Origin: Cunninghamia lanceolata
Lineage: Eukaryota > Streptophyta > Pinopsida > Cupressales > Cupressaceae
NCBI GenBank assembly: GCA_027924645.1
Contig: BSBN01001149.1
Coordinates: forward strand, 3,844,001-3,908,000
Direction: 5' to 3'
DNA length: 64,000 bases
Shown here one piece after another: positions 10,400 through 22,019 of this stretch. A program made the translations under genes and the position numbers. How positions within the stretch are numbered: the stretch's first letter is position 1; every line of letters begins with the position of its first letter. Under the pieces are notes generated by a model. It was not told the DNA's origin. It saw only the letters and a program-made list of their open reading frames with translations, and did no database searches.

Positions 10400-12879
10400 A
10401 TTAAACCTTAATCGATGCAATCTTGGATAACATGCTTTAAGCGCACACAACCATTTGTTTTATGTCCTTTGACTCTATGGTAGTCGTAATACTCATTGTC
10501 TTTATACCAAGGGGCTTTTAAAAGTGCTTCACCATTGGGTGCTGCACTGGTAACGTAATATTGTCCGCTTGGAGAAGCTTTCGAAAGACAACTTCCATAG
10601 GTTCTGCTAATGGTGTAAATTGTCGACAGGGATTTGAAGTTTGTCGTTGTTGTCAAGTTCGTTGAAAAGGTTGAGTTGTTGTAGATGTAGCTTGAATGTT
10701 GATAGGAGCTTTCATAGTTTGTATATTCTTTGCGTCTACAACACCATCATTGACAACATTCTTGTTTTTGTTCCAAAAGTGAGATTTATTGTTGGAATTT
10801 TGAGGATAGTCTTTGTTATCGTGAAAGATCTTGATGGTACCTTTAGCAATTGAAGCTCACTCAATGATGGTTCCTTTAGAAACAAGTTCATCAAAGGTAC
10901 TAGCACTTTGCAATTGCAGTTAGAATGACAGCTCAGGATGGAGATTTTGAACAAAGATATCAAGCTGTTGTTTTTCAGGTATTTCCCATGATAGTTTGCT
11001 AGCCATGTTACACCATCATTGAGTAAATGAAGAGAAAGCTTCCCCATTGCATTGTTTATTGTTGACAAGGTCATTCATGTTCACTTCATGTTCGATGTTA
11101 AAGGCAAAGTGTGATCGAAACTTATTTGCTAATTCTGCAAAAGACTTAATTCCCGGAGGTAAATGAGAGAACCATTCAAGAGCTTGTCCCGCTAAGCTTC
11201 AGGGAAATAGTCTCAGAAGATATGTATCATCATGTGCAACATCGAGACATGCCAAAAAGAATGCTCTAAGATGGTCTTCCAGATTTCCTTTTCCTTTGTA
11301 TTTGTCAAATTGTGGAATTTCAAAGTGTGGCGGAAAAGGTGTCATATGAAGTGACCTGTCAAACGGATAGGCGCATATGTTTTCTAAGGAAAATGTTTTC
11401 TTGCTTTGTCCTACCGCTTGGTTAATCATTTGTTGAACATCTGCTAGAGATAATTGATGTTGTTGCAAAGGGGGTGGTTGGTTGGGAGGTGAAGCATGGT
11501 ATGATGTATATTGAGGTTGTTGTTGTGGAATATATGAAGCCATAACCATTTGTTGAGGTTGCGTACTCACAATGTATGTCAAAGGATTGGTATGCAACAC
11601 ATATGTGGTTGAAGATTGTTGTCCTTGCGACACAAGCGGTGGTTGGGTATATTGCGATGAGGTAACACCAAGATTTTGCATCACATGGGAAGTGGAAGAT
11701 GGATTGATGTTAGTTAATGGTTGTGAATTTGGAGTTGAATTTGTGACATGGTAAGTGATGGAAGGATTGGTGGATGCGAAAGAAGGATGGACATTTGGGT
11801 TTGTATTTTGGACAACATGGGGATTGGTATATGTCATGTGTTGGGTGACGATGGGCAAACCTTGGGTAATATAAGACGGATTGATGGTTTGTGAAGGATT
11901 ATAAGAAGATGGCAAAACAGATGTAAGTTGATCAACATAAGAGACCGTAGTGTTAGGATTAGCTTGTGAAATAATAGGTGAGTCACTCATGTCAATAAGA
12001 CTAACATTGGGATTGTATGATGTATTGGATGGATTAGTGGAAATAGTGGAGATCATATTAGCAGTGGTAGGAATATGGGATGTGGTATCCATATGTGATG
12101 CCATGGGGGTAGCAGATTGCAACGGTTGTGAAGCTTGGACTGTTGGTGTTGTTTGGATAGCTTGGGAAGCTTGCAGAATATGGGATATGGGGATAGCTTG
12201 TGATGTTTGAGGAGTTTGCACTTGGGCAACATGGACAGCTTGTGTTACTTGAGGCATAGAAATAGTCAGGAGGAGTATGTTGGGAAACAGGGAAAGGTGG
12301 AATGTTTAGATTTTGCGAAATGAAAGGGAGTACATTGGTTGGAGTTAGCAAAGGTTCTAAAGTGTACTCCGAGCATGGTGGATCAAATAAAGTAACAATA
12401 GGCAATGAAAGAGATGGGTTGGAAGATGGAGTTTGTGATATGGTATGGGATGGTGTGACTATAGTGTATGGTTCCTTTGCAACAACAACGAGAGTGTTTG
12501 GATCGTGCTCTCTAATAGAGGATATGTCAAAATATCTTGGTAATTTAGCTCCCATGCGAGCAAGTTGCAAGAAGTAGTGGTTAGGATCGGATAAAACAAG
12601 TCTCTCAAATTGATCCCATACATGTGTATCTCTAAATTCTGATAAGTCTTCTTGGGATTGTTCTTCATAAGTCTCTGAAAATGTTTGAGGTTGCACTTGT
12701 TGTGAAGATGACTCTCCAATGGTGTACCCATGGGACACAAACATATGAGGAGGCATACCAGTCGTAAATTGAGTCACGTCTCTAAGAGGGGTTGATCTAG
12801 ATTGTTGCATCTTGGCTTCCATCTCAGCTCGCAATTTCGCTTCCATTTCAGCTCTATATTGACTCCTAGTTTGAGGCAT
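10400..12879 (-). pseudogene. Gag of Tat-like element
   Basis: The frame starts MPQTRSQYRAEMEAKLRAEMEAKM at 12879 (coiled-coil, charged). It shifts near 12250 into a long Q/S/T/P-rich stretch rich in NPS, QASQ and TQPP words. It then reaches a classical retrotransposon gag domain (FDKYKGKGNLEDHLRAFFLACLD at ~11310-11240, WFSHLPPGIKSFAELANKFRSHF near 11120-11180). A knuckle-like YDYHRVKGHKTNGC lies at about 10500-10440, with its first cysteine replaced by tyrosine. Several stops and frameshifts break it. Gag would form the particle that packages element RNA. Confidence 0.8.
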
Positions 12880-14953
12880 GATTGTTGATGTTGAAACTTG
12901 AAATTTAGCTTGTCAAGGTTTTGAGACCCAAAAGATGATGGTTTGCTGATTGGTTTGATTGCTGGTTGTTGGTTGCTAGGTTGCTTGGTTGTACTTCCCT
13001 AGAGAATAGCTCACACACTCAAGGGAAAAGTTATTTTCTAAGATTGTTGTTTTGTTGATGTTGCTAAAGCTAAAGCCAACGAAGATGGTTTGTTGATTGA
13101 TCGGGTAGCTTGATTGGTGGATTGATGTTTAGTTTGCTAGTTTAGGATCTCAAAAAGATGAAAAGTTCACAAAGTCCAATTGGTTGGTAAGCTCAAAGTA
13201 GGAGACAAAGTCCAGGTATCTGCTAATGATCAAAGACAGGTCTGAAAGCTAATGCTCAGGCTAAGCAAACTGGAAGTGTAGCTGATTCAGCCGAGTCACT
13301 AAGATTTGCTAGTAATTGATCACAGGCGACAGGTAATAGCTCAGATGCGATTCAGAAAAGGCCAAAAGTGACTAGTAATAGCTTAAATGCAATATGGTTT
13401 CAGTTCGGGTAATAGGCTACAATGTTAACCAGAGGCGACCTAATTTGCTACAGGCAATCAGTATTGGCTCAGAAGTGATTTACTGTTGATCAAAGGTGAC
13501 GCAATTTAGACCAGAGGTGACTGACTGTTGTTTAAAAGTGATCTAGTTTAGGCAAAATGCAACTAACTATTGTTTAAAAGCGATCTGGTTTAGGCAAAAA
13601 GTGACTGACTATTGTTTAAAAGTGATCTGATTATCCGTATGCAGACAATTTAGCTCAAAGGCGACTGTGTCTGTCAGGAGATATGTCTGAATTGTGTTTT
13701 TGACAAGAAAATAGTAATTTCAGTCACTCACACTCACAACAATCACAAACTTGTACAACCTAGGCTAGGAAAGGACTATATTTGTTGAATCCCCTAGCCA
13801 TGCTTATTCAAAGCGGATAGCTTCAGGATCTTGGTAGCATCAGCTCCCCCTTATAGTGCACACACTTCTCACGCATACCAAGATTCAAGTTTCCCAAGGC
13901 TCGTCCCCCCACCAAACCTTAGGATTGTCCCTACTACCTCTTCTAAGAACCACGTGAATCTGGGCGGCTTCAAAGGTCCCACCTTTTGCATCAACAAATA
14001 GAGGGTTTTTGGCTACTACACAAAGTTGCTAATAAGGACATTCATTCAGGTGGCTATACGTGCAGCAGCGCTACTCTCCGTTACGGAGTCTCCCAGCCTT
14101 CAAGGGTTACACCTTGGAGGGTTTTGGGGGAGGTTGGCTATCGGTATAACACAACAACACCTGTTGTTTGTGTCTTTCGACACAAACACTTTTCTTATAT
14201 AGCGGTTCAGAAGGACTTGGCTTTAGCCTGTTACCACTTGGGTCGTATCCCTTCTCACACCGGGAAGGCAGGCCCTCTAAAGATAATAACAAGTTCTCAT
14301 ACACCCAAGATCCATTTGATAGGCAAGGGGAGAGAATAATTTTGTTATTAAATTTGGGTTACAAACATACACATGCAAGCAATCAAGAAAAATAAATCAA
14401 GCACAGAGCAAACAATGATTGATTTTAAACACCAAGGCCAAATGTTCCTAAATTAGTGAAAAACCACAAGTCTTGGACCAATTGGAGCTGCAACAAATAT
14501 GTTAATAGTTTGATAACCTCCTTTTCTTGGACAATCAATAAGATGTTGCACAAATACTCAATTAGTAGCTAAGAAACCAAACTGCAAATGATAAAAACTG
14601 AAAACGACACAATTTACCAGAGGCGATCAACTATTGATCAAAAGTGAACTGTGTCGACCCACAAGTGAAATGTTATAGATCATAAGCGATGCCAAAAATT
14701 CCAGATGCAGAATGATAAGGCTCATAAGCGATGCAAAAAAGAAACAGGCAACTAGTTTCGGGTCATAAGTGACTCAAATCTGCAAAACAAATAGAATATA
14801 ATGAAAACCCTAGTTTTGTAGAAAGCGATCCATATTACTAAAGGTGATCACTGTCAGGTTAAAAGCGATTCAAATAAAGGCATAAGTGACCACTGTTATC
14901 TTATAAGTGATGCAAAACAGGAAATAAGCAACTACTGTTCGCTCAGAAGCGAT
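12880..14953 (-). repeat. 5' leader of Tat-like element with short tandem repeats
   Basis: No coding domain is seen in these 2.1 kb. Words such as AAAAGTGATCTGGTTTAGGCAAAA and GACTGACTATTGTTTAAAAG recur at about 48-bp spacing at 13490-13630. AAGCGAT / AAGTGACT words recur at 13230-13700 and again at 14600-14950. The same words reappear at 53090-53170, on the other side of the giant transposon, which shows that the leader was split by it. A local hairpin (TTGTTTGTGTC...GACACAAAC) lies near 14163-14188. Confidence 0.6.
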
Positions 14954-14991
14954 CCCAGGGTAAGTGCAAGAAGATGGGGGGCCAAAAAGGG
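14954..14991 (+). repeat. Left terminal inverted repeat of giant transposon
   Basis: Opens CCCAGGGTAAGTGCAAG, then ATGGGGGGCCAAAAAGG. Reverse-complementing 53022-53065 gives the same string with one extra G and a few changes. A CAGGG start is common among hAT-like and related TIRs, but that alone does not fix the superfamily. Confidence 0.75.
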
Positions 14992-15166
14992 GTCTTAAGT
15001 GGCCACTTTTTTTCTAAAATTAGGAAATGTTGGCCTTGGATGAGAAATTGAGCATAGTTACACTCAAAATTTGGAGATGCAATCAAAACAATGTTCGTAG
15101 TGCTCTGAGTCTACTTTCTAATCTACTATTTTTTTTTGAAAATGGTATAGATTAAGGGGTTCAAAA

Positions 15167-15235
15167 GAGGGAGCCACAAAAATTGGTGTTGTTTCTATCA
15201 AAAAAACATAACATAGCATGTTTTGTGGCTCCCTC
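15167..15235 (+). other. Conserved hairpin in transposon left end
   Basis: The arms GAGGGAGCCACAAAA (15167-15181) and TTTTGTGGCTCCCTC (15221-15235) pair perfectly over 15 bases around a 39-base loop. The second family copy has a different but equally perfect hairpin at 62697-62765, while the loop sequence is largely shared. This argues for selection on pairing (DNA or RNA structure). Confidence 0.65.
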
Positions 15236-15729
15236 AAAAGGTTAACTTTTTTTTGGTATTTTTAAAATCACTTCAGTGAGAAATTAGCTAACAGCATGTA
15301 GTTTATGCTTGATTTTTTTGATAATTTTTTTATGAATATTTAATTTTTTACTAATTTTCAAAGTGGACACATCCTAAAAAATAGAATTTTGGCTGTGCTA
15401 CCCCTATAAATTTTGAAAACTAATTGAAAATCATTTTTTCTTTTTTTTAATATGTGTAGAATGGAGTCTAGTTTCTAAATATGTAATTTTTTTGAAATTT
15501 TAATGAATGGTTAATTTACAATGAAAAAAAGACCAAATAGTAGTTTTTGCCCAAAACCGAACACACAAACAAAAGAAATTAAAGATGAAAGGCTTAACAT
15601 TGTCAAAATGTGAAAAAAATTACATTGTTAAATTATGTGCAAATCAGAGGGTTAGCATAAACAAAATTATGTGAAATCTTGAAGAATCTGCAAAAACACG
15701 TCTGTGGATGTTGAAAAGGCACTCCAAGC

Positions 15730-15895
15730 CTTTGGGTTGGAAATCCAAAGCAAATCCCAAGCCCAAGGCTTGGGATTCCCAAAGCACAACATAACGTGAG
15801 CGTGTTATGTTGTGCTTTTTTACTTTTTTGCATGTTTACTGGTGTTTTTCTAGTTCGACATAATGCGAGCACGTTATAATGCGCTAGCATTATGT
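15730..15895. repeat. Subterminal palindromes, left end
   Basis: Three successive hairpins. AATCCCAAGCC-CAA-GGCTTGGGATT lies near 15750-15780. AAAGCACAACATAAC / GTTATGTTGTGCTTT with an 8-base loop lies at about 15780-15820. GACATAATGC / GCATTATGTC lies at about 15856-15895. The GAGC / ACGTTAT core is shared with palindromes at 26687, 52913 and 63370. Such clustered subterminal palindromes may bind transposase or act in replication; that is inference. Confidence 0.65.
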
Positions 15896-15960
15896 CTTCC
15901 TTTGAATGAGATATGTTCAAATTTCATAAGTATGTTTCATGGATGTTTATATCTATTCTT

Positions 15961-16078
15961 GTAGGTATGTATGCATGTACATGTATGCATGCTTGTATGT
16001 ATGCACATATATGCATGCTTTTATGTATGCATCTTTGTATGTATGTATGTTTGTATGTATGCATGTATGTATGTAAGT
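15961..16078. repeat. TGTA/TGCA microsatellite
   Basis: About 118 bp of GTAT, GCAT and GTACAT tetranucleotide units, imperfect. The open frame across it is a repeat artefact. Confidence 0.8.
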
Positions 16079-16120
16079 GTTTTGGGTTTAGTGTATATAA
16101 AGACCTAAGCCTGTATAGTT

Positions 16121-17001
16121 TTGAGGGTTGAGGGTTGAGGGATTAGGGCTTAAGTAATAGGTAGAGGGTAAAGGATTGAGGGTTACAGTTGAGGGTTAAT
16201 ATTCAAGTTATTGAGTGTATAAGATTAAGTGTGTAAGGTGCGGGGATTAGGGTTTAGGGTTTACGATATGGATTGAGGGTATATAAGGCATAGGGTGACT
16301 TGGGTTGAGAGCACATATGGTTTAGGTTTAATTTAAGTATAGGGTTGAGGCAAAATATTTGAGGTTTAGGATATAAGGGTGAGGTTATATGGTCTAGGGA
16401 TGAGGGTTTGAGGGTGTAGGCTTCAGGTTTAAGGTATAGGGTTGATGATTGAGGTGTTAGGGCTTAAGTATATTGTTGAGGGTATAGGGTTGAGGGTTTA
16501 GGGATAGGTTTTAGGGTTTAAGGGTTAAGGGTTGAGGGATATGGTTTAAGGTTTAGGGGTAAGGGATTAGGGTTTAAGGTATAGTGCCTTGGGTTGAGGG
16601 TTTAAGAATAGGGATAGCATTTAGGGTTTAGGGACGAGGGATTAGGGTTGAGGGTTGAGGTTTTAGGGATTAAGGTTTAAGGTATAACTGCTAAGGGTTG
16701 AGTGTTTAAGGATAGGGTTTAGGGTTTAGGGTTGAGGGATTAGGGTTTAGAGTTGAGGGATTAGGGTTTAAGGAATAGTGTTGAAGCTTGAGGGTTTAGG
16801 GATAGGGTTTAGGGTTGATGGATTAGGGTTTAAGGAATATTGTTGAGGGTTGAGGGTTTAGGAATAGGGTTTAGGGTTGAGGGATTAGGGTTTAGCGTTG
16901 ATGGATTAGGGTTTAGGGTTGACGAATTAGGGTTTAATGTTGAGAGTTGAGGGTTGAGGGTTGAGGGTTGAGGGTTTAGGGATAGGGTTGATGGTCAAGG
17001 G
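16121..17001. repeat. Degenerate telomere-like array, left part
   Basis: Dense TTTAGGG, TTGAGGG and TTAGGG words in one orientation. They are arranged in a longer unit that alternates GAGGGTTGAGGGATTAGGGTT with GATAGGGTTTAGGG. TTTAGGG is the standard plant telomere repeat; here it is degenerate and internal. The array is interrupted at 17002 by an LTR element and resumes at 24341. Confidence 0.85.
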
Positions 17002-18093
17002 TGTTGATAACTGAGAGGGGGGGTGAATCAGTTATCTTAATTATTTCAGCTTTCTGAATTTTCTTATTAAGTAATGCAGCATTAATTCAATTAAGAAAAC
17101 ATAACCATGAAATGGAAATACACATGACACAATATTTTGACGTGGAAACCCTGTTAAGGGAGAAAACCACTGGGTGATTAACCCAAGATTATATTCTCTG
17201 TTAGAAGAATAGAAATACAAGATGGCACTTGCCAATTAGGGCTCACTACCCAAGCACACTGCTCACAAGAGGCTCACTACCTACAAGAGACTCACTGTCT
17301 ACAAGATGAAGAAGAATAACAAGATCCTTGAACTGATGAGAAGCATCCACATATGCTGAGGTTCAGTTCCAGTTAGGCTCAATACATTGATCTGCTGCAC
17401 TTCATCCTTCCTCTTCTTTTGTGTTGCTGTCCTTTCACATACCGGACCTTCCTTACTGCTTTAACTCTGCTCTCCTACTGTTCTTCACATATACACAACA
17501 ACTAAAACATTTCCTCATCGAAATCCTTCTGGTATATATATCCGCACAAAGGATTTCATCCTCTTTCTAGTCGGCATCCAGAATAGTCAATATTTCCCAA
17601 ACTCTAGTCTATCGGCTGAATCCTTGCTTCCCAAGTGATGCGGATCAAAAAGAAACTTAGAGAAGTTATCTAACAAGTTATCCAATCATGAATGATACCT
17701 TAGGAATCTTTATCACCATCAACATCTCATCCGGAATAACTTCTGATGCTCTGCCTGTTAGTTCTTCCTCTGTCTATTCTGCCAAACCGGACCCCAATAC
17801 TTGAATGCTTATATCTCTTTACTCTTTCATCACCGGAGGCTCAATTCCTGGAATCTATCAGTCAAGGTACTCCTCTTGACTTCCCCAAGTCCACACTTTC
17901 CAAGGATATTTCCTCTGGGAGATCTGGACCTGATTGTCGAACCTTGCCACATACTTTGTTCTTGCTTACCGGACCACAACACTCTTCAATCTGACTTCTG
18001 GTAAAGGCACACCATGTTCTGCGAATGTGTGGGATGAACTTTGTTGCCATCAATGACAACAATCATGAAGCTCCAATGTGTCTCTTGCCAACA
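17002..18093 (-). repeat. 3' LTR of Sirevirus-like element
   Basis: 1092 bp, nearly collinear with 23267-24340. Small differences include GATAACTGAG versus GAAACTGAG at the edge, and an 11-bp 'ctacaagaga'-type duplication near 17275. The low divergence suggests a fairly recent insertion. Short open frames inside are not genes. Confidence 0.85.
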
Positions 18094-18250
18094 ATCTCCC
18101 CCTTTGGCATTGATGGCAACACTTAGTGAAAAATGACTAAGTGTTATGCTATACTCCCCCTTGGTTGATGCTCTCTTCTATTGTACATTTTACTGGAGCT
18201 CCCCCTTAGCTGGATTCCACATTTTTCACTATTCCTCACTCCCCCTTTGA
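18094..18250 (-). promoter_or_regulatory. Cluster of four polypurine-like tracts
   Basis: On the minus strand, AAAGGGGGAGAT abuts the LTR (18094-18106). Three more AAGGGGGAGT/C-type tracts lie at about 18155, 18200 and 18240. Tracts of this kind prime plus-strand DNA synthesis in LTR elements. A cluster rather than a single tract is a described feature of Sireviruses. Confidence 0.7.
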
Positions 18251-18338
18251 CATCAATGGCAAAGGGTAGGGTCCGCACACCAAAATTGCCCAAAAATTCA
18301 TCTATACTTAGCCGCATAAGTATATAAACAGGTTATAC

Positions 18339-21300
18339 TTACATATATTGCAGTATGTCTGCAAAAGTTGTCTTCAACTGTACAACTTCTGTCACCCAAC
18401 TCTGCTTCATCCTATCCAAAATTGAGATGTGACCACTCAACAGGAATGCAAAAGCTTCTGCCCTCTTGAGATTTGTCAGATCACTGGTCCGAGCTGTGGT
18501 CTGGGCATCTGTTAGGGCCTCATGCATGGCCTCTAATTTGGGGATAATCATTCCTCTAAGCTCACCCATTCTACTTAATATAGTCTTCCTCTCCTTCTCA
18601 AGCTTCTTAACCTCATTCATGATTACAATAATTTGACACTCCTGATTTACTATAGAAGAGGAGAGAGGGTCAAAATTTTGAGATAAAGTAGTCAGTTTAT
18701 CCTCTTGCTCTTTTAATTTCTTCTCAATATCCTTGGTCACTTTGGGCCAAGATAGACAAAATTTGTAGATATTTCTGCCATCTTAAGAGCATTTTCTAAG
18801 CTCTTTATTCCAAAATCCATAGTTCTCCTATCATTTGTTATTAAGCCTTGTAGCTCTGAGAATCTCTTATCCAAAAACTCTTTCCGGACCTTCTCCTTAG
18901 CTGATTTCTCTAGAGATTCAAAATGTGTACTAACATTGTTTACTAGAGATTTGAGATTACCAGATGAAGAGGTTAAGGGATCTTTCCGAAAAGATGGCAT
19001 GATCTTTTCCAATACACCAGATGTAGTTTCTATGAGCTCACAGTCTTCCATGTGAGACTTCAACATTTTTTCTTTTGCCTTAGCTTGAGTGAAGGAGGCT
19101 AGTTTCATGGTTTGAACCGGAGAGAGGGAATCAAAATTGAATGGACCTTGAAGCAATTCCAATTCATCAAATTCCATCATTTCTTTAGTCAAGAACTCTT
19201 TTATAGCTTCTGTTGTATGTCTTGCCGGAGACAGAATTTTCTCCCCTTCTGCAGCTTTAACACTATCATCTATGGCCTTCTTTGTTGGAGTTTTCTCTTC
19301 TTCTGCAGCCTTGCTACTGTCATATGTGACTTTATCTGTTTGACATTTCTCCTTTTCTTGTACTTCTTCTCTTTGACTAGTTTTCTCCTTTATTTGTTCT
19401 TTTCCTTTAGATCCAGAGTCTACAAGGGAAACTGGAGGAGAGATGTTTGCTTTTTCATGAACCTTCTCTCTCGGATCAGAGGAATCTAAGTCCTTGTCTT
19501 TTTCTTCACTTGTGTCTTTTACCTCTTTTGCCACTATCTCAGTAGATTCGTCTTTGTCTTCCATGGCAGGTGTTTCATCACCTAAGTTCTCTATGATGGG
19601 AATATTGAATCTTTTATAGGCATTCCTAAGGATCTCTTCAATTTCTTTTGCCACTTTATCAGTTTCTCCAAGCATAAGCTGATATATTATAGCTTTGCTC
19701 CAGAACTCATCCTTGCAATCTTTAAAAATCATATTCATTTGTTTCTAAGTGATTAAGGGATAGAGCTGTATGGCTATTTCTTCCCTAATCTCAAGGTCCT
19801 TGGCCTTGGCATTGTTCTTCCTGATTTCTAGTTCTTGCATTAGACTCTTGGGAATTAGAGAAATAATCTCAATGAATGCTTTATTATAAATGTTGAGATA
19901 CCTGACTGTGGCTTCTTGCAGGATCTTCTGATCAGCCTCATTATAATCATCATAGAATTTAGCCATTGGTTGAAGGTTTCCATCCACAATAACTGATTTG
20001 ACGACATCATCTAATGATAGAGTGGGCTTTTCAACAAACTCTTCTGTTTCTGCCTCCTTAGTTTCACTGGATACTTTCCTTTTCTTTTTCATCTTCTTGA
20101 TTTCTTCATCAGATTCTATCTCTTCTTCATCTTTCTAGCTTGTATAAGACCTTGTAGCCTTTGTCTTAGTCCTTTACTCTACTTTACCAGATGATTTTGT
20201 TTTTGGTTTTGATGTCTTTGAGGTCTTAGCAGTTGTAGGTGCAGACCTCTTAGAGGATCTAGTCCGGGACGGGGCTTCTACTGGATCACTTTTCTTTTCT
20301 GCTTCTTCCTTCTCTTTTTCTGCCCTTTCCATTTTTTCTCTGTTGGCATCAAGTGCCTCTTTTGAAATGCCAAAACTTTTGGCAATGTTCTCAACTTCTT
20401 TTCTCACTCTTCTCTTCATTTCCAGTTGTCGTAGCTCCACATGGATCTTCACACTTAACTCTTCAAAGTTTCCAAACCTTTCTGCCTTGGGATCCTTGGG
20501 CTGACTTAACATGTACTGAATATGCAGCTCCATAATTTTCTCATCCACTTCATACCCCATTGGCATGATCCAAACTATCCTTGGCTCCACAGCCTCCATT
20601 AGGCATTGACCAGTTTCTACCATAAAACAAATTGTATTCTTATACTTTTCAACTAGAGATTTGGGAATTCTCTCCCTTTCTTGCATCATGTTCTGAAGTT
20701 CTTAAAGTACCCCCAGAGTATTGTATTCTATGCCTTGGCATCACTAGGCCCATGTATATAATCTCTGATCTGAATAGCTACTGGTCTATCATTCTGCCAT
20801 ACCCAGCCACTGGATCCGGGAAGCTCATTCATGTAATAGAAGAAAAGATAGAGTATCAAACCACCGTATTTGAAGGAGTTCTTCTTAGATTCTCCAAGAG
20901 TTGGTTCAGAAGGAGCTCACAAAGATCATAGTCTACATTCTTCCTCAACATTTGATAAGTAGTATATATAGCAGTTCCAGAAATTGAATTCTCCCTGCTG
21001 GAGTGATATATCTTATATCCAATTATCATTGATGCAAACTTGATATCTGGATCTGTGATATCCTCAATAGTCATAGCTCTTTTATCAAACTTTGATCCGG
21101 TAGCCTCACTGACAATTTGGTTTTTGATAGATTTGAGCGTAGGCATTTCACCGGTTGAGTGTAATCCAGTTACAACCCTAATGGCATCCTTAGTGATCTT
21201 AAACGGCCTGTTTAACCACATGAAGTTGTCATGCATTTTGTTCAAGATATACCGGACCCATTCATCTTCCAAAAAATAGGGGAAATGAATGCACTGTGCA

Positions 21301-21572
21301 AAATGTTTGTCCCAGACAACTCTATACTGAGTTTTGAGTTCAAAAGAGTCATCTATCAAATGCTTGTGATAGATATCAACCAGCTTAGATTCCCCAAATT
21401 CTTCAATATTCGCATGAATATATGCCCTAACATCTTCTACATGCAGAACTCCATGCGGAATACTTGAAAAGGCACCTAGGGGAGCAACTTCTAAGGATTT
21501 ATATGGATGTTTCTTGAACTTAGGGCATGGCCTCTCAGTGATCTTTACAACATTCGGTGTATCCATCTTCAA
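18339..21572 (-). pseudogene. Long degenerate ORF of unknown function (env-like position)
   Basis: One coding unit, broken into five frames: 21572-20856, 20689-20174, 20092-19745, 19738-18737 and 18740-18339. The middle three share a frame and are split only by stops, so the ancestral protein was roughly 1000 residues. The first part is a globular domain with WVRYILNKMHDNFMWLNRPF and VVTGLHSTGEMPTLKSIK. Next comes a Lys/Ser-rich basic stretch (SRTRSSKRSAPTTAKTSK), then acidic, Lys/Glu-rich and coiled-coil segments. No RT or integrase motif is seen. Its position between Gag and the 3' LTR corresponds to the env-like ORF of Sireviruses, but I see no signal peptide or membrane span. A captured host sequence is the alternative. 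Confidence 0.6.
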
Positions 21573-22019
21573 AAAGACTTACAGAGAAATATTCAATAAC
21601 GAAAAGTACCTTTTGCGCGTCTAGGGTTCGTGAAAAGATCCGGATTGATTCGCTGGATGAATCGACTTCTGTGCTTCAAGAGATTTGATGCAGAGCTCTT
21701 CTTTTGCTTCTTCTTGAATGTAGAATGAACAAGTGTTTGATAAGAGAACCCTTATATTATTCTGCAAACCCTAATACCAAGTTGCAATAAATGCTCAACT
21801 TAAGTCATTCTAGTTTTCCTTATTCGAATGATTTGATGATCCGGATCAATCGTGTTCTAAACATCTTGCAGATCTTCCATATTTTAACCATAGTTTATTT
21901 GGATGTTTCTCTTACAAACCCTTTGATCTGCAACTCTCCTTGTGCCAGTTTCAATACCAATTAACTAGCTGGGGGAAAAAGTTTTTCCTTCTGTCTCCCC
22001 CTGAGCCAGAGCTCACTCT

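Noticed and set aside
13986..14395. Overlapping frames of 65-117 codons in the Tat leader.
   Set aside because: No domain or start context is seen, and they lie inside an untranslated leader.
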